From the NCBI RefSeq assembly GCF_033095805.1, contig NZ_CP109901.1:3469766-3533765 (forward strand): a DNA stretch of 64,000 bases, written 5' to 3'. This document shows, in pieces, positions 29,811-42,300 of the stretch. Below the pieces are notes generated by a model. That model was not told where the DNA came from and made no database searches. It was given only the letters and a program-made list of their open reading frames with translations. How positions within the stretch are numbered: the stretch's first letter is position 1; each line of letters begins with the position of its first letter. A program made the translations under genes and the position numbers. The DNA comes from Serratia sp. UGAL515B_01 (GTDB lineage Bacteria; Pseudomonadota; Gammaproteobacteria; Enterobacterales; Enterobacteriaceae).

Positions 29811-32372
29811 ATGATAGTGAACAACTCTTTACATAGCATACATCTCAAACCGCTGGTTATATGGCTAGGTTTGTCTGTGTCACACGCCTTTGCTGAGAGC
29901 ACCAATGAGCAGTTTGAATTCGATCCCAATATGCTGATAGGCGAGACTAAAACTCTCAACAACCTTGACCATTTAAATCATCCCAACAGCGTGGAGCCGG
30001 GGGAGTATCAGGTCGATATCTTTATCAATGGCCAATTTTTTAGCAACAAACCTTTGCGATTCGCGATCGGGCAACAGCAGCGAGTCTCTGCTTGTTTATC
30101 CCAAGAGCTATTACTGGAAGCTGATGTCTTGCCAGAAGCTATACGCCCTCTCGCCAGCACCAGTCAGCAAAGTCACTGTCTCAGTCTAGAGCAGTGGGTA
30201 GACGGGGCTTCCAGCAATTTTGATTTTTCCCGGTTACGTCTCGACCTATCGGTTCCACAGGTCTCTATGCAACATCAACCCCGTGGCGCAGTGCCAGTCA
30301 GCGAGCTCTCTGCTGGCGATATGGTGGCATTTACCAGCTACGATACTAACTACTATCGCACTAAGGCCTTTGGCAGCACTACCGACTCTGCCTTTCTCGG
30401 AGTCAACGCAGGAATTAACCTCGGTTTATGGCAGTTCCGCCAGCAGTCCAGTTTTACTCGCTATCGCCAGGATAGCGGTAGTAATAATAATCGTTGGGAT
30501 GCCATCCGCACCTATATGCAACGTCCTCTTCCCACACTGGGAAGTCAGTTGACGCTGGGAGAAAGTTTCACCCCTGGCTCCTTGTTTAGCAGTTTGGGAT
30601 TTCGCGGCATCATGTTACAAACTGATGAACGAATGCGTCCTGAATCACAGCAAGGCTATGCACCAACTATTCGCGGTGTCGCAGCCACCACCGCCAAAGT
30701 CAGTGTGCGCCAATCAGGTATCTTGATTTATCAGACAACCGTAGCACCAGGCGCCTTTGTTATTAATGATCTCTACCCCACCAGTTTCCAAGGTGGCCTT
30801 GCTGTCGATATTCAAGAGGCTGATGGCCGCGTCTCTTCCTTTACTGTGCCCTTCTCTGCGCTACCCGATTCTATGAGGCCAGGGCATTCCAATTACAGTT
30901 TCGCCGCAGGTAAAGTGCGCAATGTTGGTAACAGTGACGCAAAGTTTGCCGATCTCACTTACCAGACCGGACTAACCAACGCCATCACTGCCAATAGCGG
31001 GGTGCGTATTTCGGACGGCTATCAAGCCCTCTTGGCAGGTGCTGTCGTCGCCAGCGAGTTAGGAGCATTAGGATTCAATGCTACCTACTCACGGGCAGAC
31101 CTGTGGGGCGAGACCCTAAAGGGATGGCGTTTGGGAAGCACTTATAGTCGTACCATTACCCCTACCGCCACAACCCTGACACTGGCAAGCTATCACTACT
31201 CCATAGAAGGATACCGCGATTTAACTGATGTACTGGGGTTACGTGATACCGATGAGAATAATGCAATATGGACCTCCAATAGCTACCAGCAGAGTAACCA
31301 GTGGGTGGCGACTGTCAGTCAGAGCCTGGGTGAATATGGTCAACTCAACTTCTCTGGCTCCACCACCGCTTATCGTGGGGGACGCGAGCGCGATACCCAA
31401 TACCAAATGTCCTACTCCAACCACTTTAAAGGGATTAGTTACAACCTCTCAGTCGGCCGCCAGAAAACGGGAAGTACACGTTATAATAATAATGTTAATG
31501 ATCAGGTGACCAGTGATGGCTCAGTACAAAATATTGTTATGTTGTCACTGTCGATCCCTCTTCGGAATGATTCGCATTCTCCAACCCTTTCTTCCAGTGT
31601 CACCCATACCACCGGGAAATATGGTACTACCAGTTATCAAACCTCATTAACAGGCACACTCGGGGAAGCGCAACGTTCAAGCTATGCGCTCAACGGAGCT
31701 TTCGACCCGCAAGGAAACGGAGCCAGTATCGGTGGCAACATCACCCAACAGACTTCAATCGCCACTGTCGGGGGTAACCTCTCTCAAGGCAAACACTATA
31801 CCCAAGGAGGAGCCAGCGCACGCGGGGCGCTGGTGTTGCACTCTGGTGGCGTCACTCTCGGTCCCTATATTGGCGATACCTTCGCCTTGATCGAAGCCAA
31901 AAACGTGCATGGGGCTAACGTAGTCAACGGCATGGGGGCACAAATTGACCGTTTCGGTTATGCCATTGTGCCCTCACTTGTGCCTTACCGTTATAACGAC
32001 ATCATCCTTGATGCAAAAGGGATCGAAAATCCTAACACTGAACTGGCGGAAAACCAGAAGCATGTAGCACCCTACGCTGGATCAGTGGTGAAAGTGAGTT
32101 TCAAAACCGTGGAGGGTTATCCGTTGCTGATCAAGTTGCGTGGCCCTCACACCAGCAAGTTACTGTTAGGTAGCAATGTCTATGACAGCAACGATGCGAT
32201 TGTCGGTTTGATAGGCCAGAGTGCTCAACTTTATGCCCGTGTCCCAAATAAGCAGGGTCTTTTGCGCCTGAAGTGGGGAGAAGCGGCGAGTGAGCAATGT
32301 ACTCTGAATTACGATTTAGATGGCCAAGAGAGCCATCAGTCTCTGTACCATTTGGAGCTATCATGCAACTGA
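29811..32372 (+). CDS. Outer-membrane fimbrial usher
   Basis: PapC/FimD-type usher that assembles and exports pilins across the outer membrane. 853 residues from ATG 29811: signal peptide to HAFAE, N-terminal chaperone-binding domain (FEFDPNMLIG...EPGEYQVDIFINGQ), a 24-strand barrel with plug, and a C-terminal domain (GSVVKVSFKTVEGYPLLIKLRG onward) with a Cys pair near the end (EQCTLNYD...LELSCN). ATG 29760 is an alternative start but its AAAGGA abuts the codon. The 3' end overlaps the adhesin start by 10 bp, indicating coupling. No frameshift seen. Confidence 0.92.
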   Translation: MIVNNSLHSIHLKPLVIWLGLSVSHAFAESTNEQFEFDPNMLIGETKTLNNLDHLNHPNSVEPGEYQVDIFINGQFFSNKPLRFAIGQQQRVSACLSQELLLEADVLPEAIRPLASTSQQSHCLSLEQWVDGASSNFDFSRLRLDLSVPQVSMQHQPRGAVPVSELSAGDMVAFTSYDTNYYRTKAFGSTTDSAFLGVNAGINLGLWQFRQQSSFTRYRQDSGSNNNRWDAIRTYMQRPLPTLGSQLTLGESFTPGSLFSSLGFRGIMLQTDERMRPESQQGYAPTIRGVAATTAKVSVRQSGILIYQTTVAPGAFVINDLYPTSFQGGLAVDIQEADGRVSSFTVPFSALPDSMRPGHSNYSFAAGKVRNVGNSDAKFADLTYQTGLTNAITANSGVRISDGYQALLAGAVVASELGALGFNATYSRADLWGETLKGWRLGSTYSRTITPTATTLTLASYHYSIEGYRDLTDVLGLRDTDENNAIWTSNSYQQSNQWVATVSQSLGEYGQLNFSGSTTAYRGGRERDTQYQMSYSNHFKGISYNLSVGRQKTGSTRYNNNVNDQVTSDGSVQNIVMLSLSIPLRNDSHSPTLSSSVTHTTGKYGTTSYQTSLTGTLGEAQRSSYALNGAFDPQGNGASIGGNITQQTSIATVGGNLSQGKHYTQGGASARGALVLHSGGVTLGPYIGDTFALIEAKNVHGANVVNGMGAQIDRFGYAIVPSLVPYRYNDIILDAKGIENPNTELAENQKHVAPYAGSVVKVSFKTVEGYPLLIKLRGPHTSKLLLGSNVYDSNDAIVGLIGQSAQLYARVPNKQGLLRLKWGEAASEQCTLNYDLDGQESHQSLYHLELSCN

Positions 32373-33715
32373 TCCGAATTACACACCAATACCTGATGAT
32401 GACACTGTTCATACTGGTAGCCATGACATTCACTCACCTTGCTTCGGCTGAATGCTACAAAATCACAACGGCCAGTCAAGACCCCAACTCTCCTTACTAT
32501 ATTGAGCCCGGCAAAGGCAATGCCGTACATTGGGATGGCGCGACTAGCGCATCCGGTTCCAGTGGTAGTTTGCCAAGTGTGATCAATATAAATACGGTTG
32601 CTTTTCAGGCGAACACGTCGTTGATTGCCAGTGGTACCGTCAGTTTTCTACAGTCAGGGGGACAACCTTACAGCGCTGAGCAAGTGTTATTTCGCTGTAC
32701 TCCCGACGAAGCAGGGAAATTGTATGAATACTACGCTACCAACGGTGGTTCCGCTCACGCAGGAAATGTTGAATTAGGAAGCGCCTATGGCCTCCCAGAA
32801 ACCTACCAGACTGCTGCCACAGGGATGGGGTTGCGTGCCACCAATCTGGTAACTGGCGAATACTACTCCCGTTACTGGAAAGCACGCCCCTTAATCAATC
32901 TGGAGACTGACTCACAAGGTTGGATATTGGTGAAAGCCAAACATTTCAGTGATACCTATGTGGAGCTATTCCGCTTAGAAACGGCGCAAGGTTCAAACAC
33001 CACTGGTATTTATGCACTCCCACAGCCTAATACCTATATCGCCTTTAGAGGGGGGACACTCTCCAGTGACTTAAAGGTAGGGACGGACTCCTTCAATACC
33101 TCTTCCAACGGTTCTGCTTACTCGCCCGGAGCCGTCAGTCTGTATAACCGCGTTTATATTCGTCGCGCCGCCAGTTGTTCCGTCACCAATGTCACCCCCA
33201 CGGTGACGTTCCCGGTCATTACTGTCTCAGAGCTGCGCTCAGGGGGGAGTCGTCAGATGCCTGTGACCATCAACTTTGATTGTCAGACGGGAAGTCCAGC
33301 CAATGGTCATTTAACGGATTTTTCCAATGGGATCGCAGCTAACCACACAGCGATGGGGATCTTGGTCAATCCAGCCAACGCAGCAGCAGCAATCTCTGCC
33401 GGGTTTGGCCTATCAGGGGGGGCGGTCAGCTATCTTTTATCTGATGGTTATGGCAGCGACCCTGGTGTTGCCACCGGTGTAGGCATTCAATTTTCGCGCC
33501 CTAACGGCACGCCATTAAACCTACTGACCACATTAACAGGCGTAGAGAGCGCCGGGTGGTACCCAGTATTAGACGACGCTACCGCAGGCGCTGTGGTCAA
33601 TGGGGTAACCCGTTATACCAAAACCTTGAACGCCACCCTGAAGGCTTTACCTGGTAATAAAGTCACCGCAGGGAAGATCGATGCGACAGCACAAGTCATT
33701 ATTCAGGTGCAATAA
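32363..33715 (+). CDS. Fimbrial tip adhesin (two-domain)
   Basis: 450 residues from ATG 32363, with a TTGGAG site. Signal peptide ends HLASAEC. The length and layout suggest a tip adhesin: an N-terminal receptor-binding part (to about 285) and a C-terminal pilin domain beginning near RRAASCSVTNVTPTVTFP, with a Cys pair (SCSV, FDCQT) and a terminal donor-strand-accepting strand (IDATAQVIIQVQ). The lectin-like half resembles nothing I can name, so the ligand is unknown. The start overlaps the usher stop and the stop overlaps the next start (TAATG). Confidence 0.82.
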   Translation: MQLIRITHQYLMMTLFILVAMTFTHLASAECYKITTASQDPNSPYYIEPGKGNAVHWDGATSASGSSGSLPSVININTVAFQANTSLIASGTVSFLQSGGQPYSAEQVLFRCTPDEAGKLYEYYATNGGSAHAGNVELGSAYGLPETYQTAATGMGLRATNLVTGEYYSRYWKARPLINLETDSQGWILVKAKHFSDTYVELFRLETAQGSNTTGIYALPQPNTYIAFRGGTLSSDLKVGTDSFNTSSNGSAYSPGAVSLYNRVYIRRAASCSVTNVTPTVTFPVITVSELRSGGSRQMPVTINFDCQTGSPANGHLTDFSNGIAANHTAMGILVNPANAAAAISAGFGLSGGAVSYLLSDGYGSDPGVATGVGIQFSRPNGTPLNLLTTLTGVESAGWYPVLDDATAGAVVNGVTRYTKTLNATLKALPGNKVTAGKIDATAQVIIQVQ

Positions 33716-34443
33716 TGCGTAAATGGCTCAAAAGTTATCTTGCTGGGGGATTACTGCTCAGTAGTTGGGTACAGGCCGGAGTGGTTATTGAATCCTCCCG
33801 AGTCGTATTTTCGGGGGAAGACCGCGAACGCTCATTACAATTGCTCAACGCCAATCCCTATCCGGTGGTGGTACAGGCATGGATTGATGATGGGGCCCCA
33901 GAAGGCACGCCAGAAAACGCTGGGGAGGTGCCAGTGATACCCCTGCCGGGGCTGTTTCGCCTTGAACCAGGGGAAAAGAAAAACCTACGGTTGCTGGCGA
34001 CACAAGTGCCACAACCGCAGGAACGTGAGTCGTTATACTGGCTCAATATTTACGAAATTCCTCCCACTGAACAGAACGCTGCCATTGACCAAATCAAAAT
34101 AAAAGTGGCGATACGCCTGCAGCTTAAGATGTTATATCGTCCTAAAGACCTTAGCCCCGCAGTTAATCATCTACTCAAGCTGCAACACTTCAACCTGATC
34201 CGTGAGCCTGGTCGATTGAAACTGGAGGTTGAAAATCGCTCTCCCTATTACGCAACCTATCAAGACGCCACGCTAACACATGCAACAGATCGCTACGCTG
34301 TCGATATTGGTATGCTCGCCCCCTTTTCCAGTAAAATTATCATCCTCGACCGGTCAAGCAATCACCAGTACCAGAATATCAGTTACCAGTTGATCAATGA
34401 TGATGGTGACAGCATCAATGGCAATCAATCGCTGGTGCATTAA
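33715..34443 (+). CDS. Periplasmic fimbrial chaperone (second)
   Basis: Second PapD-like chaperone, 242 residues; signal peptide to SSWVQAG. The Arg (ESSRVVFSG) and Lys (QLKMLYRPKD) of the subunit-anchoring site are kept. It differs greatly from the first chaperone outside these motifs, so it is not a recent duplicate; it probably serves the adhesin next to it. TAATG overlap couples it to the adhesin. Last recognisable gene of the cluster. Confidence 0.88.
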   Translation: MRKWLKSYLAGGLLLSSWVQAGVVIESSRVVFSGEDRERSLQLLNANPYPVVVQAWIDDGAPEGTPENAGEVPVIPLPGLFRLEPGEKKNLRLLATQVPQPQERESLYWLNIYEIPPTEQNAAIDQIKIKVAIRLQLKMLYRPKDLSPAVNHLLKLQHFNLIREPGRLKLEVENRSPYYATYQDATLTHATDRYAVDIGMLAPFSSKIIILDRSSNHQYQNISYQLINDDGDSINGNQSLVH

Positions 34444-34708
34444 TCAACGCATGACCGGTCTTTTCCCAGCACTTGCCATCGGGTTTATTAAAGCTATTCG
34501 CATTGAGGGACGCAAGCCAGGCTGGTATTCAAGATTCTGGCGGGCACAGACTATCCTGTGCAGGTATGGAACTGATCTTTATGATACACATAGACCAATA
34601 TTCTGCCGGGACCTTACCGTCTCCGGCAGAACAATCTTATCGGTTAGCTGCCTAAAAAACAGGCAACGCAATTTTTGCCAACGCCATATCACTCGTGCGA
34701 TACAACGC
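34444..34708. other. Spacer after fimbrial cluster, possible chaperone debris
   Basis: No intact gene. Two plus-strand frames give short stretches reminiscent of fimbrial chaperones (SQAGIQ... near 34510, PVQVWN near 34560, ILPGPYRL near 34600), interrupted by stops. This may be a decayed further chaperone gene; the match is by eye and weak. No clear terminator for either the fimbrial cluster or pgi. Confidence 0.3.
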
Positions 34709-36457
<1,749 letters not shown>

Positions 36458-36536
36458 TCAGAGAAGACACCGCACCGAGAATGCGCCGAACATGGGTTGC
36501 CCAGTTACCAAGTGAAAATCCCTCAACCTCTGCCCG

Positions 36537-36565
36537 TTGACAGCAGCGTGTAAACCCGTTATTTC
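36537..36565 (+). promoter_or_regulatory. Candidate lysC promoter
   Basis: A perfect -35 TTGACA (36537-36542) is 17 bp upstream of a weak -10 TATTTC (36560-36565). Transcription would start near 36572, just ahead of the riboswitch. The rest of the 36356-36536 interval shows no gene. Confidence 0.5.
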
Positions 36566-36594
36566 TATCAGCCTACTTGCACAACCATGCGTGC

Positions 36595-36785
36595 AAGCCA
36601 GAAGAGGCGCGTCGCCCAGGTACAGTGTCAGAGGAGCCGTAATCCCATGACGACACTCGAGGGGGAGCGACGCCGAGATGCGATAGAAACGGTCATTATC
36701 GCGTCGACTACAGGGGCTGAATCCCCTGGGTTGTCACCATGGGTCGCCTAAGAGGGCGGTCAGCAAGGTGGGGCGCTTCTGGGTG
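36595..36785 (+). promoter_or_regulatory. Lysine riboswitch (L box) aptamer
   Basis: Leader RNA that binds lysine and lowers lysC expression. The closing helix pairs CCAGAAG (36598-36604) with CTTCTGG (36776-36782). Core landmarks of the class are present in order: AGAGGCGCG, GAGGAGCC, GAGGGGGAGCGACGCCGA, GGGGCTGAATCCCCTGGG, TTGTCACC and a final GGCGG/AGCAAGG arm. It matches the E. coli lysC leader in layout. Confidence 0.93.
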
Positions 36786-36828
36786 TATCGTAGTTTTAAC
36801 CTCTACGCCTGCTCCCTGTTTACCGCTC

Positions 36829-36888
36829 TTCCCTTGTGCCAAGGCTATGGAAATTAAATGCTATCTAAAATAGCATCCCTGACACGAG
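36829..36888 (+). promoter_or_regulatory. Expression platform of the lysC riboswitch
   Basis: Downstream of the aptamer are CTTCCCTTGTGCCAAGG (hairpin CCTTG/CAAGG, also in E. coli lysC), a second hairpin ATGCTAT (36858-36864) / ATAGCAT (36870-36876), and then the ribosome site ACGAGG before ATG 36896. There is no U-tract terminator, which favours control at translation start and RNA decay. Confidence 0.6.
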
Positions 36889-36895
36889 GTTTTAC

Positions 36896-38263
36896 ATGAA
36901 TCAAGCAGCATCACAAAACGCGATAGTTGTAGCCAAATTCGGCGGTACCAGTGTAGCCGATTTCGACGCTATGAATCGCAGTGCCGATGTCGTACTTTCC
37001 AATCCCACTGTTCGATTGGTCGTTCTTTCGGCTTCAGCCGGTGTCACCAACCTGCTCGTGGCGCTGGCGGAAGGCTGTGACTCAGAGAAACGGATCTATC
37101 AAATCGATGAAATCCGCCGTATTCAATACGCCATTCTTGAGCGTCTCGATAACCCAGCCGTGATCCGCGATGAAATTGAGCGCATGCTGGAAAATATCAC
37201 CATGCTGTCAGAAGCTGCCGCCTTGGCAAAGTCTAGCGCCCTGACAGACGAATTGGTAAGCCACGGCGAACTAATGTCAACGCTGCTGTTTGTAGAACTG
37301 CTGCGTCAGCGTCAGGTCAAGGCGGAATGGTTTGATGTTCGTAAAGTCATGCGTACCGATGATCATTTCGGTCGAGCCGCACCGGATAACGCCGCGCTGA
37401 AAGAATTGGCTCACTCACTATTAAAACCACGTCTGCAAGAGGCTCTGGTGATTACCCAGGGCTTTATCGGCTGCGACCCCAAAGGCCGGACCACCACTTT
37501 GGGCCGTGGTGGCAGCGACTATACTGCTGCACTGATCGGTGAAGCCTTAAGCGTCAGCCGCGTAGATATCTGGACCGACGTGCCGGGCATTTACACCACT
37601 GACCCACGCGTGGTGCCTAGCGCTAAACGTATCGATAAAATTGCTTTTGAAGAAGCGGCGGAAATGGCTACTTTTGGGGCCAAAGTCCTGCACCCGGCCA
37701 CCTTGCTGCCCGCCGTGCGCAGCGATATTCCGGTATTTGTCGGTTCGAGCAAAGAACCCGCAGCGGGTGGTACGCTGGTATGCAATACCACAGATAACCC
37801 GCCATTGTTCCGCGCACTGGCACTGCGCCGCAAACAAACGCTGCTCACTCTGCACAGCCTGAATATGCTGCATGCACGCGGATTCCTGGCCGAGGTTTTC
37901 AATATTCTGGCTCGCCACAATATCTCCGTGGATCTGATCACCACATCTGAAGTCAGCGTTGCATTGACTATGGATACTACCGGTTCCACCACTACCGGTG
38001 GCAGTCTGCTTACCACCTCCCTGCTCACCGAGCTTTCCTCGTTGTGCAGCGTGGAAGTAGAAGAGAATCTGGCACTGGTTGCTCTGATTGGTAACAAGCT
38101 TTCCCAAGCCTGTGGAGTGGGCAAAGAAGTATTTGGTGTGCTGGACCCTTTCAATATTCGCATGATTTGCTACGGTGCCAGCAGCTATAACCTCTGTTTC
38201 CTGGTACCAGGCGACGATGCCGAGCGAGTAGTACAAACGCTGCATCATAATCTGTTCGAGTAA
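36896..38263 (+). CDS. lysC: LysC lysine-sensitive aspartate kinase III
   Basis: Phosphorylates aspartate, the first step toward lysine, threonine and methionine; inhibited by lysine. 455 residues: kinase domain with [13 protein letters not shown] (14-26), [23 protein letters not shown] and [14 protein letters not shown], followed by two ACT domains (from about 310; [35 protein letters not shown] and [29 protein letters not shown]). It is a monofunctional kinase without homoserine dehydrogenase. Riboswitch control upstream; terminator directly after. Confidence 0.97.
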   Translation: MNQAASQNAIVVAKFGGTSVADFDAMNRSADVVLSNPTVRLVVLSASAGVTNLLVALAEGCDSEKRIYQIDEIRRIQYAILERLDNPAVIRDEIERMLENITMLSEAAALAKSSALTDELVSHGELMSTLLFVELLRQRQVKAEWFDVRKVMRTDDHFGRAAPDNAALKELAHSLLKPRLQEALVITQGFIGCDPKGRTTTLGRGGSDYTAALIGEALSVSRVDIWTDVPGIYTTDPRVVPSAKRIDKIAFEEAAEMATFGAKVLHPATLLPAVRSDIPVFVGSSKEPAAGGTLVCNTTDNPPLFRALALRRKQTLLTLHSLNMLHARGFLAEVFNILARHNISVDLITTSEVSVALTMDTTGSTTTGGSLLTTSLLTELSSLCSVEVEENLALVALIGNKLSQACGVGKEVFGVLDPFNIRMICYGASSYNLCFLVPGDDAERVVQTLHHNLFE

Positions 38264-38288
38264 TTAGGCCACAGACAGCTAAACTCTC

Positions 38289-38309
38289 AGGCGCAGACTC
38301 TCTGCGCCT
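38289..38309 (+). terminator. Rho-independent terminator of lysC
   Basis: AGGCGCAGA / TCTGCGCCT form a 9-bp stem with a 3-nt loop followed by TTTTTATT. Confidence 0.92.
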
Positions 38310-38400
38310 TTTTATTAAATTTTTATCAATCATAGAAGTGCGGTGTACCCACGACACCGCCCATCGTACCTATTCAATATTGGCTAAGGACAACCTATTT

Positions 38401-39321
38401 ATGTTGGCAAAAATTACGCGTTTATTCCCACTGTGGGCGGTGCTGCTCTCTATTGCCGCTTACTACACACCGGCGACGTTTACCGGCCTCAGCCCATACA
38501 TTAGCCCGCTGTTGATGCTGATCATGTTTGCCATGGGAGTCACGTTGCGCCTGGAAGACTTCAAACGTGTGTTGTCACGTCCAGGGCCTGTCGCGGCAGG
38601 GATTTTTTTGCATTATCTGATTATGCCGCTGGCTGCTTGGGTACTGGCGATACTCTTTCGTATGCCGCCAGACCTCTCCGCCGGGATGGTATTGGTTGGT
38701 AGCGTAGCCAGCGGCACCGCCTCCAACGTGATGATCTATCTGTCTAAAGGTGATGTTGCTCTGTCTGTGACTATTTCTGCCATTTCTACGTTGGTTGGCG
38801 TTTTTGCTACCCCTTTACTGACGCGTCTGTATGTCGATGCCAATATCAGCGTTGATATCATGGGAATGCTGCTGAGTATCCTGCAAATTGTGGTGTTCCC
38901 AATCGGACTGGGTCTGATCATCCATCACGCTTTCACCAAAACCGTCAAACGTGTCGAACCCTATCTACCCGCTCTGTCGATGGTCTGCATCGTGGCCATT
39001 ATCAGTGCCGTTGTCGCGGGCAGCCAAAGCCATATCGCTTCGGTGGGGTTAATGGTGATTATCGCGGTGATCCTGCACAACGGTATCGGATTACTGAGTG
39101 GCTACTGGGGTGGCAAGCTGTTCGGGTTTGATGAATCCACCTGTAGAACACTAGCCATCGAGGTCGGGATGCAAAACTCCGGGTTGGCAGCAACGCTGGG
39201 CAAGATCTACTTCTCACCACTGGCGGCGCTACCAGGTGCGCTGTTCTCAGTCTGGCACAATCTGTCTGGCTCACTGCTGGCAGGTTACTGGTCCGGCCGC
39301 CCTATTCAGAAAAAACAGTGA
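38401..39321 (+). CDS. panS: BASS-family symporter, PanS-like (pantothenate/ketopantoate)
   Basis: Inner-membrane bile-acid:sodium symporter family protein. 306 residues from ATG 38401 with AAGGA 10 bases upstream; the frame continues to 38338 without support. Nine to ten hydrophobic segments. Family landmarks are [15 protein letters not shown] (43-57), [27 protein letters not shown] and [34 protein letters not shown]. Close in type to Salmonella PanS and Bacillus YocS; substrate is inferred from family only. Own promoter region and terminator. Confidence 0.82.
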   Translation: MLAKITRLFPLWAVLLSIAAYYTPATFTGLSPYISPLLMLIMFAMGVTLRLEDFKRVLSRPGPVAAGIFLHYLIMPLAAWVLAILFRMPPDLSAGMVLVGSVASGTASNVMIYLSKGDVALSVTISAISTLVGVFATPLLTRLYVDANISVDIMGMLLSILQIVVFPIGLGLIIHHAFTKTVKRVEPYLPALSMVCIVAIISAVVAGSQSHIASVGLMVIIAVILHNGIGLLSGYWGGKLFGFDESTCRTLAIEVGMQNSGLAATLGKIYFSPLAALPGALFSVWHNLSGSLLAGYWSGRPIQKKQ

Positions 39322-39328
39322 TAGCAAG

Positions 39329-39364
39329 TCAAGTGCCCGCTTCCGTTTGGTAACGGGCACTTGA
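39329..39364. terminator. Hairpin between panS and metH
   Basis: TCAAGTGCCCG / CGGGCACTTGA, an 11-bp stem with a 14-nt loop, between two convergent genes. No T tract of note. Confidence 0.65.
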
Positions 39365-39378
39365 TGTGAGTATCGCCG

Positions 39379-42300
39379 TCAATCTGCGTCATATCCCAAG
39401 TTCGGGGCTAACCAGCGCTCCACTTCAGCGACTTTCATGCCTTTGCGCAGCGCGTAATCCTCCACTTGGTCGCGCTGGATTTGAGCCACCGCGAAATACT
39501 TGCTCTCAGGATGGCTGAAATACCAGCCAGAAACCGCCGCCCCTGGCCACATAGCAAAGGATTCCGTCAGTTTCATACCAGTATGGCGGTTAACGTCCAG
39601 CAAATGCCAGATTTGCGCCTTCTCGGTATGCTCAGGGCAAGCAGGGTAGCCCGGCGCCGGGCGGATACCTTGGTAATTCTCGCGGATTAGCTCGTCGTTA
39701 CTGAGGTTTTCATCTGCGGCAAAGCCCCAGTGCAGTTTACGAACCTGCTCATGCAGGTATTCGGCAAACGCCTCTGCCAAACGATCGGACAGGGCTTTGA
39801 TCATGATCTTGTTGTAATCATCATGCTTGGCATCGTAAGCCGCCGCCAGCTCATCCTCTTCCAGCCCCCCAGTGACAGCAAAAGCCCCTAAATAATCGGC
39901 TTTACCGCTGCTCTTGGGAGCTACAAAATCAGCCAGACAATAGTTCGGAAAGTCGGTTTTTTCCGTTTGTTGCCGGAGATGATGGCTGACCACCAGCACC
40001 TCCTCGCGGCTCTCATCCGGGTAGACTTCCACATCATCGCCAACGCGGTTAGCCGGGAATAAGCCATAGACGCCTCGTGGGTTAAGACTACCGTTGGCTG
40101 CCAGGCTATCCAGCATTTGGTTAGCGTCTTGGAGCAAGCGTCTCGCCTCTTCCCCTACCACTTCATCTTCCAAAATGCGCGGATATTTGCCCGCCAGCGA
40201 CCAGGTCATAAAGAACGGGGTCCAGTCGATGTAATGGCGCAACGTGCTAATATTGGCCTCCACCGGGAATACGCCCAACTTTTTCGGCACCGGCGGCTGG
40301 TAGTTTTCCCAATCCAGCGCCATAGCATTTTCCCGCGCTTTTTGCAGGCCGATCGGCGGAGTACGCGGTTTTTTACGTCCATGTTGGATACGCACGGTTT
40401 CGTACTCTTTACGCGTACGAGCAACAAACTCATCCCGCTGGTTATCGGATAACAGCGCAGACACCACACCAACGGTTCGCGATGCGTTTTGCACGTAAAC
40501 CGTTGGGCCACTGTAGTTTTGCTCGATCTTCACCGCAGTATGCGCTTTAGAAGTGGTCGCACCACCAATCAGCAGCGGCAAGGTAAATCCCTGACGCTCC
40601 ATCTCTTTGGCAACGTTGACCATTTCATCCAGCGAAGGGGTGATCAAACCAGACAGACCGATAATATCGACCTTCTCTTCGCGGGCAGTTTTGAGGATCT
40701 TTTCGGTTGGCACCATCACACCCAGATCGATGATTTCGTAGTTATTGCATTGCAGCACCACGCCAACGATATTTTTACCGATGTCATGCACGTCGCCTTT
40801 CACCGTCGCCAGCAGAATTTTCCCCGCCGTTGAGCCTTTCTGCTTGCTAGCTTCAATGTAAGGTTCAAGATAAGCCACAGCCTGTTTCATGACGCGAGCA
40901 GATTTCACCACCTGTGGCAGGAACATTTTCCCTTCACCAAACAGATCGCCCACCACGTTCATACCGGCCATCAATGGCCCTTCGATCACTTCAATCGGAC
41001 GTTCTGCCTGCTGACGCGCCTCTTCAGTATCCAATTCTATAAACTCGGTGATCCCCTTAACCAGCGAGTATTCCAGACGTTTATCAACTGACCACCCCCG
41101 CCATTCAGCCTGTTGTACCGCCACTTCATTGTCTTTGTTACCACGGAATTTCTCTGCCAATACCAGTAATCGCTCTGTACCATCCTGGCGGCGGTTGAGG
41201 ATCACATCTTCTACGGCTTCACGCAGTTCTAAACTCAAATCGTCGTAGATCGCCAACTGACCAGCGTTGACGATCCCCATGTCCATACCGTTACGAATAG
41301 CGTGATACAAGAATACCGCGTGGATTGCTTCACGCACCGGATCGTTACCCCGGAAAGAGAACGAGACATTGGATACACCGCCGGAGATCATGGCATGCGG
41401 CAGATGAGTTTTAATGTCGCCACAGGCTTCGATAAAGTCGACAGCATAGTTGTTATGCTCTTCAATACCGGTCGCTACGGCAAAAATATTCGGATCAAAA
41501 ATGATGTCTTCTGGCGGGAACCCCACCTGTTCGGTCAGGATTTGATAAGCACGGCGACAAATCTCGAACTTGCGTTCGCGGGTATCTGCCTGGCCCACTT
41601 CGTCAAATGCCATCACTACCACCGCAGCACCATAGCGGCGTACCAGTTTGGCATGCTGGATAAAGGCTTCTTCGCCCTCTTTCATCGAAATCGAGTTAAC
41701 GATCCCTTTGCCCTGAATACATTTTAGGCCCTTTTCGATCACGCTCCATTTGGATGAGTCGATCATGATCGGCACGCGGGCGATATCGGGTTCGCCGGCA
41801 ATCAGGTTAAGAAAACGCACCATCGCGGCTTCAGCGTCGAGCATTCCCTCATCCATATTGATATCGATAATCTGTGCGCCACTTTCCACTTGCTGGCGCG
41901 CCACATCCAGCGCTTCATTGTACTTATCTTCTTTGATCAACCGCTTGAAACGCGCTGAACCGGTAACGTTGGTGCGCTCCCCTACGTTAACAAACAAAGA
42001 CTTAGCATCAATATTCAGCGGTTCCAAGCCAGCCAGGCGGCAGGCGACAGGTAACTGTGGCAGCTGACGTGGTGGCACACCTTCAACCGCCTTCGCCATC
42101 GCAGCAATATGCGCTGGGGTCGTGCCACAACAGCCACCAATGATGTTCAGGAAACCCGCTTGAGCCCATTCTCCAACCTGTCTGGCCATCTCTTCAGCAT
42201 CCAGATCGTATTCACCGAACGCATTCGGTAATCCGGCATTTGGGTGTGCAGTGACATAGCTTTCAGAGATGCGCGCCAGCTCAGCGACGTATTGGCGCAG

